Shown: positions 1 through 6,302 of the stretch, one piece after another
How positions within the stretch are numbered: the stretch's first letter is position 1
Layout of the letters: each line of letters opens with the position of its first letter
NCBI GenBank assembly: GCA_934725005.1
Contig: CAKVBE010000004.1
Span: 1 to 19,056 of the forward strand
Source: an uncultured Rickettsiales bacterium
Lineage (GTDB): Bacteria > Pseudomonadota > Alphaproteobacteria > Rickettsiales > UBA1997
Reading direction: 5' to 3'
Length of the DNA: 19,056 nucleotides
The notes under the pieces: model-generated
The model's input: only the letters and a program-made list of their open reading frames with translations
Databases searched by the model: none
Told to the model about the DNA's origin: nothing
Made by a program: the position numbers and the translations under genes

Positions 1-12
1 CTTGTGAGCCAT

Positions 13-41
13 ATTATACCAGTTAATATAAAAAATGATAA
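13..41 (-). promoter_or_regulatory. Leftward sigma70-type promoter at window edge
   Basis: On the minus strand there is a perfect TATAAT (18 to 13) preceded by TGG, which makes an extended -10. A TTATCA -35 (41 to 36) lies 17 nt upstream. Transcription would start near position 6 and leave the window to the left, so the gene it serves is not visible. It is divergent from parA. Confidence 0.5.
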
Positions 42-446
42 CAAAAATGGTTTCAATAAACTATTAAATAAATACTTTTTATAAATTTTCAAAATTATAT
101 ATTAAAATTTTTTTGGTTAGTATAATAATAATTGTTAAATTTTTTTAATAAATAACAATATTTAATTTTATTATTTATGTAATTTTGTTTCATTATAAAT
201 AATTTGATCTTATACCTAAGTTATAAACAAAAATCTAATATTAATAAAGTTTTACATAATATATTTATTATGCGTTAATGAGTCAATGTATTCTTTTCAA
301 ACCACAATAAATTATTAAATATTTAAGACATCTATAAATAAAAATAAAAATAGATAAATAAGGCTAAACTTTGAAAATTAAATAAAATTATTAACCATCA
401 TTGAATTTATTAATATTTGTTTTACCATTAGTCTTAATAACAAATA
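42..446. other. AT-rich gene-free spacer upstream of parA
   Basis: About 400 bases with no convincing ORF on either strand, composed mostly of A/T runs. I found no good match to the DnaA box TTATCCACA and no clear sigma70 promoter for parA. A weak candidate is TTTACC near 421 followed 18 nt later by TATGTT, which would place parS at the -10. Many alphaproteobacteria have rsmG/mnmG directly upstream of parA; neither is present here. Confidence 0.6.
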
Positions 447-462
447 TGTTTCACGTGGAACA
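447..462 (+). promoter_or_regulatory. parS: parS centromere site (ParB-binding)
   Basis: The 16-mer TGTTTCACGTGGAACA is a near-perfect palindrome with a single asymmetric base pair. It is the exact reverse complement of the Caulobacter-type parS TGTTCCACGTGAAACA. It ends 3 nt before the parA ATG, and its GTGGAA is the only purine-rich element in ribosome-binding position. ParB bound here could therefore both seed the segregation complex and repress parA expression. I saw no second copy in the window. Confidence 0.93.
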
Positions 463-465
463 TTT

Positions 466-1224
466 ATGAAAATAATTTCAATAGTAAATCAAAAGGGCGG
501 TGTCGGAAAAACAACAACAGCAATAAATGTTGCTGGTACTTTAGCGGCGATTAATTATAAAGTTTTACTAATAGATTTTGATCCTCAGGGCAATTCCAGC
601 TCAGGCGTTGGTTTTGATTATGTGAATAGAGAACTGAATATATATAATGTATTGAATGATAGTACATGTGTAAATGATTGTATACAAAAAACAAAAATAC
701 CAAACCTAGATGTAATTTTGGCAACAACTGACCTGGCGGTAGCAGAGATAGAATTGGCAAGTATTGAGGGGAGAGAATACATTTTGAGCAACGGTTTAAA
801 AAATATAAAAGATAATTATGATTATATCTTTATAGATTGTCCACCATCCCTTGGAATGTTAACTATAAATGCTTTATGTGCTTCAAATGGTATAATTGTA
901 CCATTACAATGTGAATTTTTTGCCTTAGAGGGGTTGGCACATCTTTTGGACACGATAGATAGAATAAAAAATAACTATAATAGTTCTTTAAAAATTGACG
1001 GAATTATTTTAACAATGTATGATAAGAGAAATAAATTGACTGAAGATGTTGAAAAAGATGTTAGAAATTGCTTTGGGGACACTGTTTATAAAACAGTAAT
1101 CCCTAGAAATATAAGGTTATCTGAAGCATCTTCACATGGTATTCCAGCAATATTGTACGATTCTAATTGTAGTGGATCAATTGCTTATATGAATTTAGTA
1201 AAGGAGATTATAAAGAATGATTGA
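466..1224 (+). CDS. parA: ParA chromosome-partitioning ATPase
   Basis: ParA/Soj ATPase that forms ATP-dependent dimers on nucleoid DNA and moves ParB-parS complexes during origin segregation. The 252-aa protein has a deviant Walker A, KGGVGKTT, at residues 10-17 directly after the N-terminal strand. DFDPQGN lies at 37-43 and the Walker B-like FIDCPP around 122-127. Length and motifs are those of the chromosomal family, with no N-terminal DNA-binding domain as in plasmid type Ia ParA. The ATG starts 3 nt after parS, so the ribosome-binding region overlaps that operator-like site. The 3' end overlaps parB by 8 nt, indicating translational coupling. All nucleotide-binding residues I could check are intact. 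Confidence 0.96.
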   Translation: MKIISIVNQKGGVGKTTTAINVAGTLAAINYKVLLIDFDPQGNSSSGVGFDYVNRELNIYNVLNDSTCVNDCIQKTKIPNLDVILATTDLAVAEIELASIEGREYILSNGLKNIKDNYDYIFIDCPPSLGMLTINALCASNGIIVPLQCEFFALEGLAHLLDTIDRIKNNYNSSLKIDGIILTMYDKRNKLTEDVEKDVRNCFGDTVYKTVIPRNIRLSEASSHGIPAILYDSNCSGSIAYMNLVKEIIKND

Positions 1225-2074
1225 AAATAACAGATTGGGAAAAGGCTTATCTTCATTGTTAGGTGAGAGAAAAAGTATAATTAATGATTCTAATAATGAG
1301 AATAATATAAAAGAGATTAATATTGACAACATAAAGCCTAATAAAAATCAACCAAGAAAGAATTTTGATCAAAATTCAATTGATGAATTAGCGCAGTCTA
1401 TAAAAGAATATGGACTTTTGCAGCCAATAATTGTTAAAAAAATAGATAATTCAAATTTTGAATTAATTGCCGGTGAAAGAAGGTTAAAAGCTTGTAAAAA
1501 ATTGAATTTTAGAACCATTCCGGCAATAGTTAAAAATTTTGATGAAGAAAAAAGCTTTAGTTTAAGTATAATAGAAAATATACAGAGAGAAGATTTGAAT
1601 ATAGTTGATGAGGCATTCGCATATAAAAACCTAATGGAATTTTGTAAATTAACACAAAATGATTTAGCTGACAAAGTTGGCAAGAGCCGAAGTCATGTGG
1701 CTAACATATTGAGGTTATTGAGTCTATCTGATAAAATATTGAGTTATTTAAAAGATGGAAAGATTGAAATGGGACATGCAAGAGCCTTAATAAATTTTGA
1801 TAGGGCGGATGAAGTAATTGATTATATTGTTAATGAAAAGCTTACAGTAAGAGAAGTTGAAAAGCTAGTAAAGGATGAAATTATAATAAAACCAAAGGCA
1901 AAAGTTAATAATACAATCCCAGAATCATTTATGTCTAAAGAAAGTATTTTGAAAGAAAAGTTGGATGGTTTTAAGTTTAAGTTGAAAATGCAGAATAATA
2001 AGGAATCTGGAGATATTGTTTTAAGTTTCAAAAATATAGATGAATTAAATAAAATTATTGATAAGATTAATTAG
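1217..2074 (+). CDS. parB: ParB chromosome-partitioning CTPase/DNA-binding protein
   Basis: ParB/Spo0J binds parS, uses CTP to clamp and slide on DNA, and is moved by ParA. The 285-aa protein starts with the basic RLGKGLSSLLG segment, the ParA-stimulating tail typical of chromosomal ParB. The CTP-binding domain follows, with NQPRKNF at 44-50, GERR at 86-89 and ENIQRED at 120-126. A helix-turn-helix lies around 145-170 (LTQNDLADKVGKSRSHVANI), and a C-terminal dimerisation region follows a variable linker. Its ATG lies inside the end of parA, with GGAG upstream near 1203. Its stop is 2 nt from the following MurD-like gene, so all three are probably co-transcribed. Its cognate site is at 447-462. 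Confidence 0.96.
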   Translation: MIENNRLGKGLSSLLGERKSIINDSNNENNIKEINIDNIKPNKNQPRKNFDQNSIDELAQSIKEYGLLQPIIVKKIDNSNFELIAGERRLKACKKLNFRTIPAIVKNFDEEKSFSLSIIENIQREDLNIVDEAFAYKNLMEFCKLTQNDLADKVGKSRSHVANILRLLSLSDKILSYLKDGKIEMGHARALINFDRADEVIDYIVNEKLTVREVEKLVKDEIIIKPKAKVNNTIPESFMSKESILKEKLDGFKFKLKMQNNKESGDIVLSFKNIDELNKIIDKIN

Positions 2075-2076
2075 TT

Positions 2077-3402
2077 ATGCTTTTTTTAGACGATTTAAAA
2101 ATAAATAAATCAAAAGTTTTCTTATTTGGAATAGATAGTGATTATAGTTGTTTTTTGATTAAATTATTTATAGAGAACGAGATAGAGATAAATTTATGGG
2201 ATTCGGATGCTTGTTTATTAATAAATAGCAAAAATAAGGAAGAGTTTAAAAGTAAATATATAACATTTTTAAGTCCAGAAGAAGTAAGTTTAAATAATTA
2301 TGACTATATAATTTTATCTAAGTGTATTAGTAGTAACTGTAGTTATTGTTTCCTTTTTAATAAGGAAGAAATTAAGGAAAAATTATATACTGATTTTGAC
2401 ATATTGCAAAAGGTTTATCCGGATGATAAATTTACAGGAATCTTTGGAAATTCTGGACATACTATAGTAAAAGGTATTTTAAAATATATGTCGAACGAGA
2501 CAAGACTAGACTCTACTGATTCAAAAAAAATGTCAATTACAAACTTTCCAATTATAGTATCATTTGAAAAATTAAAATATATAAAAAATGTAAATTTTTC
2601 TACAATTATAATATATGAATACGATGAATGTTATTTTTCGGATAAGAATAACAGAAAATCTTTTGACAAACTGGTTTTAAACAACGATGAAGTAAAAGTA
2701 GTAATAAGTATTAATAATTCTGACCTCAAGTTATTATATGAATCTTTATATAATAACAAAGATTTTTCTGGCAAATTACTACCAATTTCGATATCTAAAA
2801 TATTAGATAATGGCATATCTTATGTTAATGGTACGATATACGATTACTATGACAACAATACTAATTATGATGTGATGGAGAATGAGTTTATTGATAATGA
2901 TTTCACAAAGTTGTCTGTTTTAATGGCTTATACTTATATAAGAAAAAATAATTTGTTTTTAAAGGACAAAAATCTAATGGAATGTTTATCTTTATACTCT
3001 GGAGAAGAAAATATTTTTGAGCATATAAAAAATGTGGAAAATGTGGGTATAGTGAACAACATTTTAGCGAACTCAAATTATTTGTTACAACTTCCATTTA
3101 AGACGTATAAGAACATATATACAATTTTATTTGTTAATGGTGCTGATTTTGATGAAAAGTTTTTCACTAGTAAATCTAAGATAGTTTTTTATGTAGATAA
3201 AAATAATCTATTGAATAATAAGTTTAAAAATGTTTTTTTAAATGGAAAAGAAGCTTTTGATAGATTATATTCACTATGCTTATTGGAGAAAAAAGAAGAT
3301 AAGGTTATAATATTGTTAGCTACGACATGTATAAATAAAAATAGAATTCTTTTTAAAAATGATATAGATAGTATAAAAAATTTATTAAAGGAAATTGAAT
3401 AG
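2077..3402 (+). CDS. MurD-like protein with eroded catalytic motifs (putative pseudoenzyme)
   Basis: The 441-aa protein has the length and domain order of MurD (UDP-MurNAc-Ala:D-Glu ligase), but the active site is gone. Residues 13-43 resemble the N-terminal Rossmann strand-helix-strand of MurD, ending in LWDSD where MurD has VWDD. FTGIFGNSGHT at 119-129 sits where the P-loop TGTNGK(S/T) belongs, with lysine replaced by histidine. NNILANSN at 327-334 replaces the NDSKATN motif. VNGADF at 353-358 resembles GG-DKGADF. The tail, ILLATTCINKNRILFKN (412-428) to the end, matches the VLLSPACASFDQFKN region. No ORF interruption is seen. The assignment rests on motif order read by eye. It starts 2 nt after parB, so its role may relate to segregation or septum control rather than ligation. 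It could also be early decay of the only murD. Confidence 0.62.
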   Translation: MLFLDDLKINKSKVFLFGIDSDYSCFLIKLFIENEIEINLWDSDACLLINSKNKEEFKSKYITFLSPEEVSLNNYDYIILSKCISSNCSYCFLFNKEEIKEKLYTDFDILQKVYPDDKFTGIFGNSGHTIVKGILKYMSNETRLDSTDSKKMSITNFPIIVSFEKLKYIKNVNFSTIIIYEYDECYFSDKNNRKSFDKLVLNNDEVKVVISINNSDLKLLYESLYNNKDFSGKLLPISISKILDNGISYVNGTIYDYYDNNTNYDVMENEFIDNDFTKLSVLMAYTYIRKNNLFLKDKNLMECLSLYSGEENIFEHIKNVENVGIVNNILANSNYLLQLPFKTYKNIYTILFVNGADFDEKFFTSKSKIVFYVDKNNLLNNKFKNVFLNGKEAFDRLYSLCLLEKKEDKVIILLATTCINKNRILFKNDIDSIKNLLKEIE

Positions 3403-3437
3403 TTAAAAATATAAACAAGCTTGTTGACTATTTTTTT
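3398..3437 (+). terminator. Intrinsic terminator of parA-parB-MurD-like operon
   Basis: AATAGTTAA (3398-3406) pairs with TTGACTATT (3424-3432), 9 bp with one G-U pair, followed by a T run at 3431-3437. The left arm contains the TAG stop codon of the MurD-like gene. The 17-nt loop includes the palindrome ACAAGCTTGT. Confidence 0.5.
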
Positions 3438-3463
3438 GTTAATTAATAAATATTACATATAGT
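3436..3463 (+). promoter_or_regulatory. Possible promoter for yajQ-fabD
   Basis: TTGTTA (3436-3441), 16-nt spacer, TATAGT (3458-3463). The predicted start near 3470 leaves a leader of about 13 nt before the yajQ ATG. In such AT-rich DNA this could be coincidence. Confidence 0.35.
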
Positions 3464-3482
3464 TAATAAATTATTTAATTAA

Positions 3483-3974
3483 ATGCCAAGTTTTGATGTT
3501 GTCTCAAAAATAGATTTTCAAGAAGTCGATAATGCAGTAAATAACACATTAAGAGAGATTGGAAGTAGGTATGATTTTAAGAGTGTTATTTGGTCAATAG
3601 AGTTAGATAAAAAAGAAAAAAAGATAGAGATTAATGCAGAGAGTGATTATTGTCTTGAGCAAATTCAAGCATCGATAAAAGGTGCGTTTGTAAAAAGAAA
3701 ACTAGATCCTGTGGCTTTGGATTTTGGTACCGTTGAAAAGGCTGGTGGAAAAACACTGAGACAGATTATAAAAATAAAAGAAGGAATAGACCAGGATAAT
3801 TCGAAAAAGATTACCAAGTTTTTTAAACAATCAAAATTAAAATTACAGGCAAGTATACAGGGTGATGAAGTGAGAATATCTGGAAAATCTAGAGATGATT
3901 TACAGCAAGGTATACAAGAAATAAAAAACCTTGGTTTAGAAATACCTTTACAATTTATAAATTTTAGAGACTAA
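3483..3974 (+). CDS. yajQ: YajQ family nucleotide-binding protein (UPF0234)
   Basis: Full-length 163-aa member of the YajQ/UPF0234 family. The family has two ferredoxin-like RNA-recognition-like domains; some members bind c-di-GMP, others were reported to bind nucleotides or tRNA. The signature N-terminus MPSFDVVSKIDFQEVDNAVN is present, followed by REIGSRYDFK, and the C-terminal ISGKSRDDLQQGIQ and LQFINFRD also match the family. No obvious ribosome-binding site precedes the ATG, but the conserved MPSFD fixes the start. It sits 2 nt upstream of fabD and probably shares its mRNA. The physiological role here is unknown. Confidence 0.95.
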   Translation: MPSFDVVSKIDFQEVDNAVNNTLREIGSRYDFKSVIWSIELDKKEKKIEINAESDYCLEQIQASIKGAFVKRKLDPVALDFGTVEKAGGKTLRQIIKIKEGIDQDNSKKITKFFKQSKLKLQASIQGDEVRISGKSRDDLQQGIQEIKNLGLEIPLQFINFRD

Positions 3975-3976
3975 CT

Positions 3977-4921
3977 ATGAGTAAAAAAGCATTTATTTTT
4001 CCTGGACAAGGAAGCCAGAGTATTGGAATGGCAAAAGAATTTTATGAAAATTTTGATGTAGCAAAAGAAGTTTTTGAAGAAGTTAATAGTACTTTAGGAA
4101 AAAATTTAACAAAAATAATGTTTGAAGGGCCTGAAGATTTATTAACTGATACGGAAAATGCTCAGCCAGCGATAATGACAGCATCTATTGCTATCTTAAG
4201 AGTTTTAGAAAAGGAGAGTGGAAAAAATATAGATGAATTATGTTCATTTGTAGCAGGGCATTCTCTAGGTGAATATACGGCTTTGTGTGCCTCTGAGAGT
4301 TTAAGTTTAGTTGATACAGCGAGATTATTGAAAGTAAGAGGAGAAGCTTTTGCTGAAGCTAGTAAAAAAAGTAGCGGAACAATGATGGCATTAGTTGGTG
4401 CGACTGTAGAGCAGGCTGAAGAAGTAGCTAAAAAGGCCAAAATTGAAGGAGAGATTTGCCAGATAGCAAATGATAACACTGTTGGACAAATCGTTTTAAG
4501 TGGAAATGTAAATTCAATGAATAAAGCAATAGAAATTGCTACAGAAATGAAAATAAAAAGAGCAATAGTGTTAAAAGTAGCCGGTGCTTTTCATTCTGAA
4601 CTTATGTTGCCAGCTGTTGAAAAAATGAAAGAAATTTTGCAAAATGTTGTAATAAACGAACCAAAAGTAAAAGTCATAGCTAATTATACCGCTAATATTG
4701 AAGATAAAAATGATATAAAGAGTAATTTAATAAAACAAATTACTGGTACAGTAAAGTGGAGAGAAACTATGCTTTTATTAGAAAGATTAAGTTCTGATAA
4801 TTTTGTCGAGGTAGGTTCTTCAAAAGTTTTAACAAATATGGTTTCAAAAACTTGTAAAGATATAAAGGTTACAACAATTAATTCTGTTGAGTCATTGAAT
4901 GAATTTTTGAAAGACCTATAG
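3977..4921 (+). CDS. fabD: Malonyl-CoA:ACP transacylase FabD
   Basis: FabD transfers malonyl from CoA to acyl-carrier protein, supplying the extender unit for type II fatty acid synthesis in the cytoplasm. The 314-aa protein opens with FIFPGQGSQSIGM. It carries the nucleophile serine in GHSLGEY (Ser96), the conserved arginine in VRGEAF (Arg121) and the catalytic histidine in GAFHSELM (His206). All residues needed for catalysis are present and the length is typical. It follows yajQ by 2 nt. The usual partners fabG, acpP and fabF are not next to it; downstream is a gene-free spacer. Retention implies the organism makes at least some of its own fatty acids. Confidence 0.96.
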   Translation: MSKKAFIFPGQGSQSIGMAKEFYENFDVAKEVFEEVNSTLGKNLTKIMFEGPEDLLTDTENAQPAIMTASIAILRVLEKESGKNIDELCSFVAGHSLGEYTALCASESLSLVDTARLLKVRGEAFAEASKKSSGTMMALVGATVEQAEEVAKKAKIEGEICQIANDNTVGQIVLSGNVNSMNKAIEIATEMKIKRAIVLKVAGAFHSELMLPAVEKMKEILQNVVINEPKVKVIANYTANIEDKNDIKSNLIKQITGTVKWRETMLLLERLSSDNFVEVGSSKVLTNMVSKTCKDIKVTTINSVESLNEFLKDL

Positions 4922-4927
4922 TTATTA

Positions 4928-4974
4928 GTACATTTTTAGCATTTTAATTTATGTACCAAAGCCTTTCGGCTTTG
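4928..4974. repeat. Two abutting hairpins downstream of fabD
   Basis: GTACAT (4928-4933) pairs with ATGTAC (4951-4956). Directly next to it, CAAAGCC (4957-4963) pairs with GGCTTTG (4968-4974) across a TTTC loop, which reads GAAA on the minus strand. The palindrome GAATTCATGAATTC follows at 4974-4987. There is no T run after the strong hairpin on either strand, so it is at best an atypical terminator of fabD or the 3' end of a leftward transcript. From 4988 to 5108 I see nothing supportable apart from a T7 run on the minus strand. Confidence 0.4.
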
Positions 4975-5108
4975 AATTCATGAATTCTTGTATATGATTA
5001 TTCTTAATGTCATATTGTTCTCTATCAAAAAAATGTAATATAGTGTACTGTTTTATATAGATTATGCTATTGAATCATGGTCATAAGATTGTTATTTGCG
5101 ATGTTTAT

Positions 5109-5262
5109 TTGTAAAGTACTCATATAGTATTGTGTAAGATGAACAGAATTGGGTTCTAAATTTATCCAGAACCCGAAGCGTTTATCATATTCTATTATTA
5201 ATCTTCCTTTTTAGTGTAATTTCTGACTACCCTGAGTCGATACGTATGAGACTAAAACAACG
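5109..5262 (-). ncRNA. Candidate structured non-coding RNA, ~154 nt
   Basis: A strong promoter (5269-5297, minus) would start transcription near 5262 in a stretch without an ORF. The predicted RNA closes on itself. Near its 5' end, TTGT, AGT and CTCATA (5260 to 5245) can pair with TATGAG, ACT and ACAA (5124 to 5109), giving 13 bp broken by one internal loop and a bulge. Inside, CAGAAATT (5225-5218) pairs with AATTCTG (5150-5144) with a bulge. GGGTTCT (5174-5168) pairs with AGAACCC (5157-5151) across a 10-nt loop. Size and closed-rod shape resemble 6S RNA, but I could not match a family motif. No RNase P, SRP or tmRNA signature is visible. The 3' end is set only by the closing stem; no U-tract terminator follows. 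Confidence 0.42.
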
Positions 5263-5268
5263 ACCTGC

Positions 5269-5297
5269 ATTTTAAAGTTGTACTAAATAATAGTCAA
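5269..5297 (-). promoter_or_regulatory. Strong leftward promoter for candidate ncRNA
   Basis: On the minus strand, TTGACT (5297 to 5292), a 17-nt spacer and TAAAAT (5274 to 5269) give near-consensus elements at ideal spacing. The first ten bases, TTGACTATTA, are identical to those of the promoter at 7260-7287. Start expected near 5262. Confidence 0.6.
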
Positions 5298-5370
5298 TAG
5301 CTTTAAAAAATATTTTTTATTTAGTGTTTTAATTTGATTTATATATGTTTTGAAAATTATAAAATATTTC

Positions 5371-5399
5371 TTGATTATAAAAATTACCAGTATTAAAAT
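5371..5399 (+). promoter_or_regulatory. Promoter for tRNA-Ile2 / rpmI-rplT
   Basis: TTGATT (5371-5376), 17-nt spacer, TAAAAT (5394-5399), start expected near 5406, about 15 nt before the tRNA. It probably drives the tRNA and possibly the ribosomal genes after it, since no separate promoter is visible in the 30-nt gap before rpmI. Confidence 0.5.
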
Positions 5400-5420
5400 A
5401 CTAAGGTGATAAGTCAAAAT

Positions 5421-5496
5421 GGATCTGTAGCTCAGCGGTTAGAGCAGGATGCTCATAACGTCTTGGTCGTAGGTTCGATCCCTACCAGATCCACCA
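5421..5496 (+). tRNA. tRNA-Ile2 (anticodon CAU, probable lysidine type)
   Basis: A complete 76-nt cloverleaf with genome-encoded CCA. The acceptor GGATCTG pairs with CAGATCC, the D stem is GCTC/GAGC, and the anticodon stem GGATG/CGTCT carries loop CTCATAA with anticodon CAT. The T arm is GTAGG-TTCGATC-CCTAC. G1-C72 pairing rules out initiator tRNA. The D-arm, anticodon and variable regions, including the CTTGGTCG stretch, resemble the minor tRNA-Ile whose C34 is converted to lysidine by TilS to read AUA. Elongator tRNA-Met is the alternative, because both carry CAU. It lies just upstream of rpmI in the same orientation. Confidence 0.9.
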
Positions 5497-5526
5497 TTAT
5501 TAAATCATTCGTTCGTTAAGGTTAAA

Positions 5527-5748
5527 ATGCCAAAATTGAAAACAAAGAGTATTTGTAAAGGAAAGTTTAAAATTACAGGTACTGGTAAATTGAAAATCAA
5601 GTCAATCGGTAAAAGACACGGTATGGCTAAAAAGAGCTCTAGACAAAATAGAGATAACGTTAAGTCTAAGATCTTAGATAAAACTGCTTCTAAAGTTGTT
5701 CTAAAGAAGTTCTTGAGTTATTTTAAAAAATTAAGAAAAACATTATAG
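5527..5748 (+). CDS. rpmI: 50S ribosomal protein L35
   Basis: Small, very basic protein of the large subunit, 73 aa, a little longer than the usual 64-67. It has the family start MPKLKTKS and the central GTGK and [15 protein letters not shown]. The extra residues lie towards the C-terminus ([12 protein letters not shown]). AAGG about 8 nt before the ATG is a weak ribosome-binding site. It precedes rplT by 10 nt in the conserved rpmI-rplT pair; infC, often first in this operon, is replaced by a tRNA gene here. Confidence 0.95.
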   Translation: MPKLKTKSICKGKFKITGTGKLKIKSIGKRHGMAKKSSRQNRDNVKSKILDKTASKVVLKKFLSYFKKLRKTL

Positions 5749-5758
5749 GTAAACGGAT

Positions 5759-6106
5759 ATGACAAGATCAACGAATAATGTAGCATCAAGAGCTAGAAGG
5801 AATAAGGTTTTAAAGTTAGCAAAAGGTTTTAGAGGAAGATCCAAAAATTGTTACAGGATAGCTATAGAAAAAGTAGAAAAATCCTTGCAATATGCTTATA
5901 GAGATAGAAAAACAAAGAAAAGAGACTTCAGAGCACTTTGGATACAAAGAATTAATGCAGCTGTAAGGAACTATGGTGTTATCTATTCAGATTTTATGAA
6001 TATGCTAAAAGCAAAGAATATAAAAATTGACAGAAAAATGCTATCAGAGATGGCTATCAGAGAACCACAGTCTTTTGAAAATTTGGTAAAATTTGTAAAA
6101 GCATAA
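5759..6106 (+). CDS. rplT: 50S ribosomal protein L20
   Basis: L20 binds 23S rRNA early in large-subunit assembly. The 115-aa length is normal. Family landmarks are the basic N-terminal helix ([24 protein letters not shown]), [24 protein letters not shown] and the C-terminal [16 protein letters not shown]. In several bacteria L20 represses its own operon, but I see no leader structure here to support that. A clear terminator follows. Confidence 0.97.
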   Translation: MTRSTNNVASRARRNKVLKLAKGFRGRSKNCYRIAIEKVEKSLQYAYRDRKTKKRDFRALWIQRINAAVRNYGVIYSDFMNMLKAKNIKIDRKMLSEMAIREPQSFENLVKFVKA

Positions 6107-6129
6107 TAATTTGGTTGTAAAAAATTTTG

Positions 6130-6161
6130 TGGTAACGTTCTTGTGGCGTTACCACTTTTTA
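6130..6161 (+). terminator. Intrinsic terminator of rpmI-rplT
   Basis: Perfect 9-bp stem GTGGTAACG (6130-6138) / CGTTACCAC (6148-6156), 9-nt loop, then five Ts. This is one of the clearest terminators in the window. Confidence 0.88.
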
Positions 6162-6210
6162 TTTATTTATAAAAAATATTCAAAAAACAGTAGTAGCGGA
6201 TACAAAAATT

Positions 6211-6234
6211 ATTTAATTTGCCGATAAATTAAAT
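6211..6234. repeat. AT-only inverted repeat between rplT and truA
   Basis: ATTTAATTT (6211-6219) and AAATTAAAT (6226-6234) form a 9-bp dyad around GCCGAT, followed by TTTTATT. The stem has no G or C, so it may be chance in this composition. No convincing truA promoter is visible: TAAAAT near 6284 has only TTGTGC 15 nt upstream. Confidence 0.25.
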
Positions 6235-6302
6235 TTTATTACTGATTTAAGTTCTTGTAACTTGTGCTGTTTAATGTGTGGATAAAATTAATTTAAATTT
6301 AT

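Noticed and set aside
1..12. Minus-strand ATG with codons Met-Ala-His-Lys at the left edge, like the start of L27
   Set aside because: Only four codons are visible, the ATG lies at or before the predicted transcription start, and a full rpmA is present at 15344-15604.
2077..3402. HolA (DNA polymerase III delta), which can follow parB in alphaproteobacteria
   Set aside because: HolA is about 100 residues shorter, and the order of Rossmann start, P-loop remnant and C-terminal block fits MurD better.
5040..5100. Minus-strand GCAAATAACAAT followed by a short frame, resembling the start of a tmRNA tag (A-N-N-N)
   Set aside because: The frame ends in Met-Ile-Gln rather than a hydrophobic Ala-Ala-type tail. 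No GATTCGAC-like or T-arm/CCA segments of a one-piece or permuted tmRNA are present in the surrounding spacer.
5255..5272. Minus-strand GTTGTTTTAGTCTC, slightly like a type II CRISPR repeat or tracrRNA start
   Set aside because: It occurs once, with no spaced repeats or cas genes in the window.
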